This document shows, piece by piece, positions 37,193 through 46,299 of a stretch of 64,000 nt of DNA. How positions within the stretch are numbered: the stretch's first letter is position 1; the number at the start of each line of letters is the position of its first letter. The notes below the pieces were generated by a model. The model did not search any database, was not told the DNA's origin, and was given only the letters and a program-made list of their open reading frames with translations. The position numbers and the translations under genes were made by a program. The DNA comes from J005 sp964613235 (lineage in GTDB: Bacteria; Pseudomonadota; Zetaproteobacteria; Mariprofundales; Mariprofundaceae), in NCBI GenBank assembly GCA_964613235.1, contig CAZTGM010000001.1, positions 1 to 64,000 of the forward strand, read 5' to 3'.

Positions 37193-37585
37193 ATGAGAAA
37201 ACTCATGATTGTCTTTGCCGCCGGTTGCCTGGGTGCACTGGCCAACAGCCTGACTGTCTGGGCCTTCGGCCATTACGGCATCAGCGCATCGCTGCATGTA
37301 CACATTACCCCCGATCTTTCGCCGCACTGGCTTTATCCGCGTATTGTCTGGGGTGGTATCTGGGGCATGCTGTTTGTGCTACCCATGCTGCAATCACGAT
37401 GGCTGCTCAAAGGCACTGCACTCAGCCTTGCACCTACGGCCGTGCAATTGTTTGTTATTTTTCCCTTCATTGCACACAAAGGCATGGCAGGCCTTGAGCT
37501 GGGAACACTGACACCACTGCTGGTGCTGTTTTTCAACGTCGTCTGGGGCATCGTTACTGCCATGGCCATTCGTTTCGGCAAATAA
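37193..37585 (+). CDS. small four-helix membrane protein of unknown function
   Basis: 130 residues, starting at ATG 37193 behind AAAGGATG. Four hydrophobic helices are predictable, with a short loop HVHITPDLSPHWLYPRIVWGG between helices 1 and 2. No enzymatic motif is seen. It belongs to the plus-strand group with the beta-barrel protein and nhaA that separates dppB from dppC. Confidence 0.6.
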   Translation: MRKLMIVFAAGCLGALANSLTVWAFGHYGISASLHVHITPDLSPHWLYPRIVWGGIWGMLFVLPMLQSRWLLKGTALSLAPTAVQLFVIFPFIAHKGMAGLELGTLTPLLVLFFNVVWGIVTAMAIRFGK

Positions 37586-37637
37586 TGGACTACTGTCGCG
37601 CTTTGCTGCAGTCACACAACACCACAGGAGATGAAAC

Positions 37638-38204
37638 ATGAGCGATATTAACTGCGTGGATTACGGCCCTCTGGCCTCTCTCATCGGCGCATGGAAAGGC
37701 GACAGAGGAACGGATATTGCACCCGAACCCCAGGGTACGAAAGTCACACCCTATCACGAAACACTCACCTTCTCGGCCATCGGCGATGTCACCAATGCTG
37801 GCTCGCAAACACTGGCCGTGCTGCATTACCGGCAAATCGTACAGCGCAAGTCCGATCAGCAGATTTTTCATGATGAAACCGGCTACTGGATGTGGGATGC
37901 CGCCAATCAGACCGTCATGCATTCACTGACCATTCCGCGCGGCGTTTGCGTACTGGCTGGCGGCAACGCCCCGTCACAACTCGCATCTGACGGCAGTATC
38001 ACACTGGAAGTTGCCGCTGCTGCGAATAATCCCGACTGGCAGATCATTCAATCACCGTTCATGCATGAGCAAGCCCGCACCACGGCATTCCATCATCACA
38101 TTACGGTCAATGGCAACACGTTGCACTATGCAGAGACAACAACCGTGGATATCTATGGCAAAGTATTTGAACATACCGATGAAAACATTTTGCAACGGCA
38201 CTAA
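37638..38204 (+). CDS. heme-binding beta-barrel (nitrobindin/FABP-like) protein
   Basis: 188 residues. LASLIGAWKGDRG at the N-terminus matches the GxWxGxG start of nitrobindin-like barrels. Later strands (ALHYRQ-like LHYRQIVQRK, FHDETGYWMWD, VMHSLTIPRG) fit the family, as does the histidine-rich HHHITV near the C-terminus. Relatives bind heme or fatty acids in the cytoplasm. The proximal heme histidine cannot be assigned with certainty, so ligand identity is open. Confidence 0.6.
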   Translation: MSDINCVDYGPLASLIGAWKGDRGTDIAPEPQGTKVTPYHETLTFSAIGDVTNAGSQTLAVLHYRQIVQRKSDQQIFHDETGYWMWDAANQTVMHSLTIPRGVCVLAGGNAPSQLASDGSITLEVAAAANNPDWQIIQSPFMHEQARTTAFHHHITVNGNTLHYAETTTVDIYGKVFEHTDENILQRH

Positions 38205-38210
38205 TTACCC

Positions 38211-39395
38211 GTGAGCACAAAAGAACCGAACATGCTTGAAGCCTTCATTCGGCAGGAATCGGCCAGCGGCATCCTGCTGATTCTGGCCACCATGCTGGCG
38301 CTGCTGCTGAGCAATTCAATGCTCTCTCCATTATATCAGTGGTTCCTGCACTTGCCGGTGGAAGTTCGCATTGGTGCGCTGCATCTGGATAAACATCTCT
38401 ATCACTGGATCAATGACGGACTGATGGCCATTTTCTTTCTGCTCATTGGTCTGGAGGTTAAACGGGAAATATTGCAGGGTCATCTGTCCTCCATCGGCCA
38501 GATCGCCCTGCCTGGTCTCGCGGCAATCGGCGGCATGCTCATGCCAGCACTCATTTATCTGGCATTCAATCTCGATCAGCCTATCGCCGCCAATGGCTGG
38601 GCTATTCCTACAGCAACCGACATCGCATTTGCCCTGGCCATTCTATCCCTGCTCGGCAAACGGGTTCCCATATCGCTGAAAATTTTCCTCATGGCCCTGG
38701 CCATTATCGACGACCTGGGCGCCGTGATCATTATTGCCCTGTTCTATACCAACGATCTGTCCATGCTGTCAATCGCCATCGCCTGCACGGCTCTGGCCGT
38801 GCTAATGACATTCAACCTTCTGGGGGTCAGCAAAAAAGCGGCCTATTTCATCGTCGGCACCATTTTATGGGTCAGCGTCCTCAAATCGGGCGTACATGCA
38901 ACACTGGCTGGCGTGGCTCTGGCATTTACCATTCCGTTGCATGCACAGGATGAATGCGGACAGCCTGTATCACCACTCAAGGAAATCGAACACGGCCTGC
39001 ATTTCTGGGTCGCCTTTCTCATCTTGCCTTTGTTTGCCTTCGTCAATGCGGGCGTTGATATCACTGGCATTTCCCTTGATCAGATGTCCGGCTCCGTGCC
39101 ACTGGGCATCATGCTCGGCCTGTTTCTCGGCAAACAGCTCGGCGTATTCAGCTTCAGCTGGCTGGCCATCAGACTGAAGCTGGCCCATCTGCCGGCAGGC
39201 AGCAACTGGCTGCAGCTTTACGGTGTGTCCGTACTCACCGGCATCGGCTTCACCATGAGCCTGTTTATTTCCTCGCTGGCTTTTGAAGACAGCTCCCTGT
39301 TCCAGTACACCGACAAGCTAGCCATTTTGCTCGCCTCCTTCATCTCCGGTACAGTCGGCTATCTGATACTGAAAACCTGCAAACCAGCGCCCTAG
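38211..39395 (+). CDS. nhaA: Na+/H+ antiporter NhaA
   Basis: 394 residues, 12 TM helices. It carries the NhaA signature: FFLLIGLEVKREI, PTATDIAFALAI with the first conserved Asp, and LAIIDDLGAVIIIALFY with the paired Asp residues that bind Na+ (D163/D164 in E. coli). It expels sodium in exchange for protons at alkaline pH. The start is GTG 38211, only 6 bp after the beta-barrel gene. Confidence 0.96.
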   Translation: MSTKEPNMLEAFIRQESASGILLILATMLALLLSNSMLSPLYQWFLHLPVEVRIGALHLDKHLYHWINDGLMAIFFLLIGLEVKREILQGHLSSIGQIALPGLAAIGGMLMPALIYLAFNLDQPIAANGWAIPTATDIAFALAILSLLGKRVPISLKIFLMALAIIDDLGAVIIIALFYTNDLSMLSIAIACTALAVLMTFNLLGVSKKAAYFIVGTILWVSVLKSGVHATLAGVALAFTIPLHAQDECGQPVSPLKEIEHGLHFWVAFLILPLFAFVNAGVDITGISLDQMSGSVPLGIMLGLFLGKQLGVFSFSWLAIRLKLAHLPAGSNWLQLYGVSVLTGIGFTMSLFISSLAFEDSSLFQYTDKLAILLASFISGTVGYLILKTCKPAP

Positions 39396-40324
39396 ATCCC
39401 CTGGCTGCTGCGCTGCCTGGGGTCAAGCAGGATCGCCATGATATCGGCGAACATATTGGCCAGCACATAAAACATGGCGATCATCAATACACAACCCTGC
39501 ACCAGCGGATAATTACGCTGTTGGATCGCTTCAATCGTCAGCATGCCCAGCCCCGGCCAGTCAAAGACCATTTCGGTAATCACGGCACCGCCAAGTACCG
39601 CCCCCATCTGCAGCGCAAACATGGTTACCAGTGGCACAGCCGCCAGACGTGCCGCATGGCGCCACCAGATGCGCCTTTCGGACAAACCGAAGGCCCGTGC
39701 CGTACGGCAGGCATCATGCGCAACAGCTTCCAGCCAGGAGGAACGGGCCATACGCGAAAGGATGGCCGCCAGTGCCGTACCCAGCGTAATGGCCGGCAGG
39801 ATGATACTGCCCGGTTGTTCCATGCCCGATACCGGCAACCAGCCCAGCATGACGGCAAACACCAGCATCAGCATGGGACCCAGCCAGAAGTTGGGGATGG
39901 ATACCCCCAGCAAGGACACGCCCATGGCCCATGCATCCTGTTGCCGTCCGGCATGACGTGCTGCCCAATAGCCCAGCGGAATGGCCATCACCAGTGCAAA
40001 CAGCAGACTGACCGCGGCCAGTTGCAGCGTTGCCGGCAAACGCTCAACAATCAGGGTCAGCACATCACGCTGATCGAGCAGGCTCTGCCCCCAGTTACCC
40101 TGCAGCAGACCCTGCACATAAAGCCCGTATTGCTGCCATAGCGGACGATCCAGATGCAAGGCATGTCGCAAAGCTTCACGATCCGCCGGCATCGCCGTTT
40201 CACCAAGCAAGGCATCCACCGGGTCGCCCGGCACCAGATGCAGCAGGAAAAACACGACCGTCACCACACCCAGCAATGTCGGAACCGTTTGCAACACACG
40301 CCTGAGCACCAATCGGACAATCAT
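39392..40324 (-). CDS. DppB/OppB-type peptide ABC transporter permease
   Basis: 310 residues, six TM helices. It begins VRLVLRRVLQTVPTLLGVV, the standard DppB start, with LVPGDPVDALLG and the EAA-like loop ACRTARAFGLSERRIWWRHA. It should pair with the DppC-type protein at 35886-36692. The stop overlaps the nhaA stop (convergent). It is divergent from ubiG with a 99-bp gap. Confidence 0.9.
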   Translation of the reverse strand: MIVRLVLRRVLQTVPTLLGVVTVVFFLLHLVPGDPVDALLGETAMPADREALRHALHLDRPLWQQYGLYVQGLLQGNWGQSLLDQRDVLTLIVERLPATLQLAAVSLLFALVMAIPLGYWAARHAGRQQDAWAMGVSLLGVSIPNFWLGPMLMLVFAVMLGWLPVSGMEQPGSIILPAITLGTALAAILSRMARSSWLEAVAHDACRTARAFGLSERRIWWRHAARLAAVPLVTMFALQMGAVLGGAVITEMVFDWPGLGMLTIEAIQQRNYPLVQGCVLMIAMFYVLANMFADIMAILLDPRQRSSQGI

Positions 40325-40423
40325 GCTGCGATGCTAACCCGATTTCATATCATAACCCACGATCAATGCACATGCCTGTCAATTCAACTTGCTTTAAACA
40401 GACAGTAGCAGCAGCCTGCGCTC

Positions 40424-41125
40424 ATGTCAGAACAACGCTTTGATCAGGATGAAATTGCCAAATTCGAGGCCATGGCCGAGGAATGGTGGGATCCAAAAGG
40501 TAAATTCAAGCCACTGCATCAAATCAACCCCTTGCGACTGGATTATATCGCCGATACTGCCACGCTGCCTGGTGCCATGGTACTGGACGTCGGCTGTGGC
40601 GGTGGCCTGCTGGCAGAAGGCATGGCAGGGCACGGCGCGCATGTAACCGGTATTGATCGCTCCCCGCGCGCGCTCGGTGTTGCACGCACGCATGCCGAAC
40701 AGGCCGGTGTGACCGTGCAATACGAAGAAAACGATGCCGAAACCTGGGCTGAATCGCATGCCGAACATTACGATATCGTTACCTGTCTGGAAGTACTGGA
40801 GCATGTGCCCGATGTCGAAGGCACCGTAGCGGCCTGTGCTTCCATGCTGAAACCCGGCGGCCATTTCTTTTTTGCTACGCTGAATCGTACGCCCAAAGCC
40901 TATCTCAAAGCCATTATCGGTGCCGAATATATTCTCGGCTGGCTGCCCAAGGGTACACATGAGTATGCCAAATTCATTCGTCCCTCGGAAATGCATCAGG
41001 CACTGCGTCAGGCCGGGCTGAACATGCAGGCATTGCATGGCATGAGCTATTCCATACTGGCTGACCGTTTCAGTCTGTCCGGCGATCTCTCCGTCAATTA
41101 TCTTGGTGTGGCCGTCAAACCCTGA
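40424..41125 (+). CDS. ubiG: ubiquinone biosynthesis O-methyltransferase
   Basis: 233 residues. It starts with the UbiG-specific FEAMAEEWWDPKGKFKPLHQINPLRLDYI; the SAM loop is LDVGCGGGLLAEGMA. It methylates two hydroxyl groups in ubiquinone synthesis, which places the organism among ubiquinone-using Proteobacteria. The ATG at 40424 lacks a strong Shine-Dalgarno. lptD starts 5 bp after it. Confidence 0.95.
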   Translation: MSEQRFDQDEIAKFEAMAEEWWDPKGKFKPLHQINPLRLDYIADTATLPGAMVLDVGCGGGLLAEGMAGHGAHVTGIDRSPRALGVARTHAEQAGVTVQYEENDAETWAESHAEHYDIVTCLEVLEHVPDVEGTVAACASMLKPGGHFFFATLNRTPKAYLKAIIGAEYILGWLPKGTHEYAKFIRPSEMHQALRQAGLNMQALHGMSYSILADRFSLSGDLSVNYLGVAVKP

Positions 41126-41130
41126 AACGC

Positions 41131-43569
41131 ATGCCAGGCCGCATTGTCACTTTATCCATCGCAGTCATGCTGTGGCTGTATGGCTCCATGCCTGCAATCG
41201 CAGCCGGCATGGATATTATTGCCGATGAACTGACACGCACGGCTGACGGCATCGTGGTCGCAAAGGGATCGGTCATCATCGAACAGCGTGCTTTCCGTAC
41301 AATCGAACAATTGCACATCAGCGGCCAGCAACAGGCCACAGCCTCATTCATGCTGAAACTGGTCAAGGCCAGAAAAACGACCACCGAACAGCGACAACTG
41401 GTCTTCGCACAACGCCATGGTCACTGGCGGATCGTCCGCGACAGCAAGTCTGCATCGGCTGCAACTGCAGACACCACACAGGCAAACCATACGTGGTCAA
41501 AAAAAACGATTACCGGACTGGTCGAAACATGGCGAACATCCTGGAATCGTCACGACAAGCAAACCTTTGTATCGCTCTACGACGAACAGGCTTTCCCGGC
41601 CGAATACACACAACGCGAACAGTGGCTTAAAGCACTGGAAACGCAGTTTGCGGCAGCACCTGAACGCAGCCTGCATGCCGATGAGGTTCGCTATGACCCG
41701 CAACACCATCGCATCACGGCAAACGGACATGTACGCATGCACTCAAGAGACGGACGCATCGAGGCATCATCCGTCGATATCGACAGTGAATCGCAACTGG
41801 GCACGATTGCCGAAGCTACTGTCTTCCTGCCCGGCGGAGAACGCCTGCATGCAAGCAAAGCCAGACGCATCAGTGCACATGAACTGGAAGCTTCCGATGT
41901 GAGCTTCACTGCCTGCCCTGTCGATGACGAAGCATGGACCCTGAAAGCTGAACACGCCCTGCTCAATGACGAGCGCGGGGTGTTTCAGGCGCGCAATGCC
42001 TCCTTCCGCTGGATGGGTGTCACGGTAGCCTACCTGCCATGGTGGCGGCAAGCCTACAAACGCCAGTCCGGTTTTCTGATGCCGGATGTTGGCAGCGGAC
42101 GCCGTCGCGGCACGGAAATCGCCATTCCCTATTATTTTGCACCTGCCGATAACTGGGATGCGACATTAATGCCTCGCTGGATGAGTGCGCGAGGCATCAT
42201 GGGTACGGGAGAATTCCGCCATATTGCCCGTAACGACAGGGAAGAGATTACCCTGGAAGGCATCCATGACACGCTGACAGGAGGCAATCGCAGCAGAATT
42301 CAGGGCGATATTGACTGGACATTGCCCAAAGACATGCGCTTTAATATCAAAGCTGATCACGTCAGCGATCACGATTATCTGGCGGACTTCGGCCGCGATG
42401 CCGATGTATCCCGATCATTTCTGTCCAGTCAGGCCGCCCTTTCCCAAGGCTTCCAGTATGGCGACTGGACCCTGATGGCCATGCATCAACAGGATCTTCG
42501 CTTGACGAGCAATGCCTCAGTTGCCCAGATTCTGCCGCGGCTAGAAAGCCGGTTTGTCTATCCGGCCTCAAACTGGCTCAACATCCATTTTGATCAGCAA
42601 ACCACCTTATTCAAACGAAAAGCAGGAGTGGAAGGCTGGCGTATCGACCTGGAGCCCTATGTCGAACTGCCCGGAGAATGGTTTGATGGCGGTATCAACG
42701 CCCTGCTCCATGCCGGCTTCCGTAGTACGCAATATCGCCTGACACAAACGGCAAACCGTCGTCTGGCCCATAACAGCCCGAATCTCAGCATGGAAGTACG
42801 CAGCACCTTTGAACATATCAGCGACAATCACCAATTCAGACACGCCATTATACCCGTGCTTCGCTATGACTGGGCCAATGCCCCCGATCAGACCGGGGAT
42901 CCCAATTTCGATTCGGCGTTCGGCAAGCTAAACTGGAGCAATCTGCTCTCCGGCAACCGTTTTTCGGGCCATGACCGTATTGAAAAAACCAACCGCATCA
43001 CATTCATGCTGGAAAACCTGCTGCAACAAAAAGATGATATCAGCAGCCATGACCTGTTCCGCTTCGGCATTGGCGCCAGTTATAATTTCAACCGCCAGCG
43101 GATCGACAGTACACTTCAGAAAGCGCCGATTCGCCCGTTTTCCAATCTTCTGGCCAATCTGACATGGACACCATTCCGGTCACTAAGCCTGAACGGAGAG
43201 GCTCTGTTCAACCCCTATGAGCGCTATATGGCCACCGACAGTATCAGTGCCCGCTGGCACGATGAACACCATATGCTCGATATCGCCTATCGGGAAACGG
43301 ATAAACGCTATGCTCAGGCAACCCGATTATTCGATATCAATGCCAGTAGTGATTTTGCATCGCGCTGGACGGTGCACGGACGCTGGCAATACGACACCAT
43401 TCTGAAACTGACACAACAGGCCAGCGTGGGCGTTCGCTACAACCATGCCTGCTGGAATATCGCAGTGGAAGGTTACCGCAACAATCGTCGCAGCGGCACA
43501 ACCAACAACAGCGATTTCGGCTTCCATATCTTGCTAGGCTTCAAGGGTCTGGGTAGCGTCGGTTCCTGA
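41131..43569 (+). CDS. lptD: LPS-assembly outer membrane protein LptD with an unusual periplasmic region
   Basis: 812 residues. Signal peptide 1-25, OstA-type beta-jellyroll strands, then a C-terminal 26-strand barrel from about residue 280. C262 (ACPVDDEAWTL) and C774 (HACWNIAVEGY) correspond to E. coli C173 and C725; the second disulfide pair (C31/C724) is missing. Residues about 50-105 (ending RHGHWRIVRDS) and 122-175 (LVETWRTSWNRHDKQTF) look like the C- and N-terminal halves of an NTF2-like fold, the same type found at the end of SurA next door. It inserts LPS in the outer leaflet together with LptE. Confidence 0.9.
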   Translation: MPGRIVTLSIAVMLWLYGSMPAIAAGMDIIADELTRTADGIVVAKGSVIIEQRAFRTIEQLHISGQQQATASFMLKLVKARKTTTEQRQLVFAQRHGHWRIVRDSKSASAATADTTQANHTWSKKTITGLVETWRTSWNRHDKQTFVSLYDEQAFPAEYTQREQWLKALETQFAAAPERSLHADEVRYDPQHHRITANGHVRMHSRDGRIEASSVDIDSESQLGTIAEATVFLPGGERLHASKARRISAHELEASDVSFTACPVDDEAWTLKAEHALLNDERGVFQARNASFRWMGVTVAYLPWWRQAYKRQSGFLMPDVGSGRRRGTEIAIPYYFAPADNWDATLMPRWMSARGIMGTGEFRHIARNDREEITLEGIHDTLTGGNRSRIQGDIDWTLPKDMRFNIKADHVSDHDYLADFGRDADVSRSFLSSQAALSQGFQYGDWTLMAMHQQDLRLTSNASVAQILPRLESRFVYPASNWLNIHFDQQTTLFKRKAGVEGWRIDLEPYVELPGEWFDGGINALLHAGFRSTQYRLTQTANRRLAHNSPNLSMEVRSTFEHISDNHQFRHAIIPVLRYDWANAPDQTGDPNFDSAFGKLNWSNLLSGNRFSGHDRIEKTNRITFMLENLLQQKDDISSHDLFRFGIGASYNFNRQRIDSTLQKAPIRPFSNLLANLTWTPFRSLSLNGEALFNPYERYMATDSISARWHDEHHMLDIAYRETDKRYAQATRLFDINASSDFASRWTVHGRWQYDTILKLTQQASVGVRYNHACWNIAVEGYRNNRRSGTTNNSDFGFHILLGFKGLGSVGS

Positions 43570-43606
43570 TCAACCCTTTAACTATCATGATACGTCCGGA
43601 GGATCC

Positions 43607-45289
43607 ATGCAGTTTATTCTGATTGCGCTCGCCATGAGTATGGCAGGCATACAGGCTTATGCTGAGCCCATTGACTCACTTGCCGCAGTCGTTAACAACG
43701 AAGCCGTTTCCTGTTATGAAATCAGCGAAGCCGCACAACAGGCATACAGCCAGATGCAACAGGCTGGTGCCGAACGCCTGCCGGAAAAATCATTGCTGTT
43801 CAAACGCATTCTGGATGAAAAAATCACCAAGGTTCTGCAATTGCAGGAGGCAAAAAAACTGGACATCAAAGTCAGTGCCGATGAAATCGGTAATGCCATT
43901 GCCAATGTCGAAGAGCGCAATCATCTTCTGCCGGGGCAATTGCAGGAAGCGCTGCGCATGCAGGGCATTGACTTTGAAAGCTACAAAAACAAACTCAAAG
44001 AACAACTCCTGATCAGCAAACTGGTCAATATTGCAGTGCGTTCCAAACTACAGGTCAGCACCGAATCCATGCGGGAATACTACCGCAAACATCTGGCCAA
44101 ACCGAAACCTGTACGCGAAGTCAGGCTGGCCCAGATTTTCCTTGCCTTACCGCCCGACCCTTCACCGAAGCAGGTTGCCGAAGTACGTGCCAAAGCCCAG
44201 GCCATCTATCAACGGCTGAAAAACGGTGAGGATTTCACCCAGCTTGCGCGCCTGCTTTCCGAATCACCGGACAGCGCCAAGGGCGGCGAGATCGGCTGGT
44301 TCTTTTCCGGTGCCATCAACCCGCGCTTTGAACCCGTCATGCGTCTGCCCGTGCAGGCATTCTCGGAGCCCATTCGTTCGCCATCCGGCTACATCATTAT
44401 GAAAGTTCTGGAAGAACGCTGGCACCAGCCGGAAAACATGGGCAAAAGTTATGATGAAGTGCATGCACGTCATATCCTGCTCAAACTCTCGCCATCGGCC
44501 AGCGCCGCAGAGGAGGCCATGGTACGTCAACAGGCAGAGCAGTTGGCGGAAGAGCTGCAGGATGCCGATGATGAAGAATTTGCCACCCGGGCCAGAGAGG
44601 TTTCTCAGGGACCCAGTGCACAAAAGGGAGGCGACCTGGGCTGGTTCAAGCGCGGCCAGATGGTCGCAGCCTTTGAGCAAGCGGCCTTTTCCCTGCCAGC
44701 CGGTGCTACCAGCAAACCTGTGCGCACACCTTTCGGCTACCATATTATTCGCGTGGTTGAACGGCATCACATTGATCCCAATTCCTTTGAAGCGCATAAA
44801 GATCGCATCAATCAATTGTTGCTCAATGCCGAAATGCAGGATCAGCTGCCGCGCTGGGTCAACAGCCTGAAAGCCAAGGCGAATATTCGCACGTTCCAGT
44901 GCCCGGATGTGTTTCTGTCCATGGATATCCGTTCCGCCGCAGTGAACCGTCCGTCGACCGAAGTCATGATGTTGCTGGAAGCATGGCGCAAGGCTTGGGA
45001 AAATCAGCGTATCGATCAGTATCTGTCCTTTTACAGCAGTCATTTTGTGCCGGAAAAACGTTTCGGTTCACGCAGCAACTGGGAGAAACGCAAGCGTGCC
45101 CTGATTGGCAATAAAAAATACATCCATATCACGCTGTCCGACTTCGAGGTCATCAGCGTCACCGACCAGCGCATCGAATTGCGATTCAAACAGCGTTATG
45201 AATCCAACACATTCAAAGATGAGAAGAAAAAATCCATGGTGCTGGAACGCGAGGGTGATAACTGGAAAATTGTGCGTGAGTTTATTTGA
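43607..45289 (+). CDS. surA: periplasmic chaperone/peptidyl-prolyl isomerase SurA with extra NTF2-like domain
   Basis: 560 residues; typical SurA is about 430. Signal peptide 1-19, SurA N-domain (VVNNEAVSCYEI onward), parvulin domain 1 about 168-275, parvulin 2 about 283-390 (ARHILLKLS, GYHIIRVVE), then a C-terminal segment. Residues about 450-560 form an added NTF2-like module (LLEAWRKAWENQRIDQYLSFY, ending GDNWKIVREFI) like that in Cds6-type proteins. SurA escorts outer-membrane proteins such as LptD to the BAM complex. A CGGAGG precedes the ATG. Confidence 0.93.
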   Translation: MQFILIALAMSMAGIQAYAEPIDSLAAVVNNEAVSCYEISEAAQQAYSQMQQAGAERLPEKSLLFKRILDEKITKVLQLQEAKKLDIKVSADEIGNAIANVEERNHLLPGQLQEALRMQGIDFESYKNKLKEQLLISKLVNIAVRSKLQVSTESMREYYRKHLAKPKPVREVRLAQIFLALPPDPSPKQVAEVRAKAQAIYQRLKNGEDFTQLARLLSESPDSAKGGEIGWFFSGAINPRFEPVMRLPVQAFSEPIRSPSGYIIMKVLEERWHQPENMGKSYDEVHARHILLKLSPSASAAEEAMVRQQAEQLAEELQDADDEEFATRAREVSQGPSAQKGGDLGWFKRGQMVAAFEQAAFSLPAGATSKPVRTPFGYHIIRVVERHHIDPNSFEAHKDRINQLLLNAEMQDQLPRWVNSLKAKANIRTFQCPDVFLSMDIRSAAVNRPSTEVMMLLEAWRKAWENQRIDQYLSFYSSHFVPEKRFGSRSNWEKRKRALIGNKKYIHITLSDFEVISVTDQRIELRFKQRYESNTFKDEKKKSMVLEREGDNWKIVREFI

Positions 45290-45309
45290 CCGGAGCTGTC
45301 ACTAAATCG

Positions 45310-46299
45310 ATGAATAGCATCCTATTAACCGTCGGTGAACCGGCCGGTATCGGTCCTGACTGTATCCTGCGGGCATGGCAGGATGATGCCAACCTGTTTG
45401 ATGATGTCATCATCGTTGCACCGGCCTGCTGGCTGAGAACGCGTGCTGCAGAAATCGGCATTGCCGTTCACATCAGCGAGCATTCCTGTCTGCCATCCCG
45501 GGCAGACGGCGATCTGCATTGCTGGAATCCGCTACCGCAACATAAAGGCACAACAGTCCTCGCGGGCAAGCCTGCTCCGGCAACAGCGGCTGCCGTCATT
45601 GACTGCATCCGTCAGGCAGCGCAAAGCTGCCTGCGCCACGAGGCTGCGGCCATGGTCACCGCACCGATCGAAAAAGCCGTGCTACGTGATGCAGGCTTCC
45701 GTTTTCCGGGACACACCGAATTTCTTGCCGCACTGGCTGGTGATGTGCCGTTTGCCATGATGCTGGCCTCCGATCGGTTGCGCATCGCCCTGTTAACCAC
45801 ACATGTTGCACTGCAGGATGCTCCCGCGCTGTTAACAACCGCAAACAGCCTGCAGGTTATCAGGATCGTGCAACATGATCTGCAAAAGCGATTCGGCATC
45901 GACAAACCGCGCCTGGCCCTGTGCGCACTGAATCCACATGCCGGCGAACAGGGACATTTCGGCGAACAGGAACGTACCATCCTGCAACCTGCCGTTGAGC
46001 AGGCCCGACAGGCAGGTATCGATATCGCCGGGCCCATTGCTGCCGATACCGCTTTCTCGCCAGCCATACGCACGCAATTCGATACCATCATCTGTTGCTA
46101 TCATGATCAGGGGTTGATTCCGCTGAAAACACTCAGTTTTGGTGAAGCTGTGAACATTACGCTCGGCCTGCCGTTTATCCGCACCAGCGTCGACCACGGC
46201 ACAGCACTGGACAAGGTTGGCAGCTCTGAAGTTTCTCACTCCAGCCTCGCCGCAGCCATCACCATGGCCAGGGACATGGCCGCAAGGCAGACCGCATGA
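45310..46299 (+). CDS. pdxA: 4-hydroxythreonine-4-phosphate dehydrogenase
   Basis: 329 residues from ATG 45310; a TTG at 45286 that overlaps the surA stop is an alternative start. GEPAGIGPD at the N-terminus, metal ligands in FPGHTEFLA, the ALNPHAGE motif and the CYHDQGLIPLK motif are all PdxA-specific. It acts in DXP-dependent pyridoxal phosphate synthesis. lptD-surA-pdxA is the conserved proteobacterial order; rsmA (ksgA) and apaGH do not follow here. Confidence 0.95.
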   Translation: MNSILLTVGEPAGIGPDCILRAWQDDANLFDDVIIVAPACWLRTRAAEIGIAVHISEHSCLPSRADGDLHCWNPLPQHKGTTVLAGKPAPATAAAVIDCIRQAAQSCLRHEAAAMVTAPIEKAVLRDAGFRFPGHTEFLAALAGDVPFAMMLASDRLRIALLTTHVALQDAPALLTTANSLQVIRIVQHDLQKRFGIDKPRLALCALNPHAGEQGHFGEQERTILQPAVEQARQAGIDIAGPIAADTAFSPAIRTQFDTIICCYHDQGLIPLKTLSFGEAVNITLGLPFIRTSVDHGTALDKVGSSEVSHSSLAAAITMARDMAARQTA

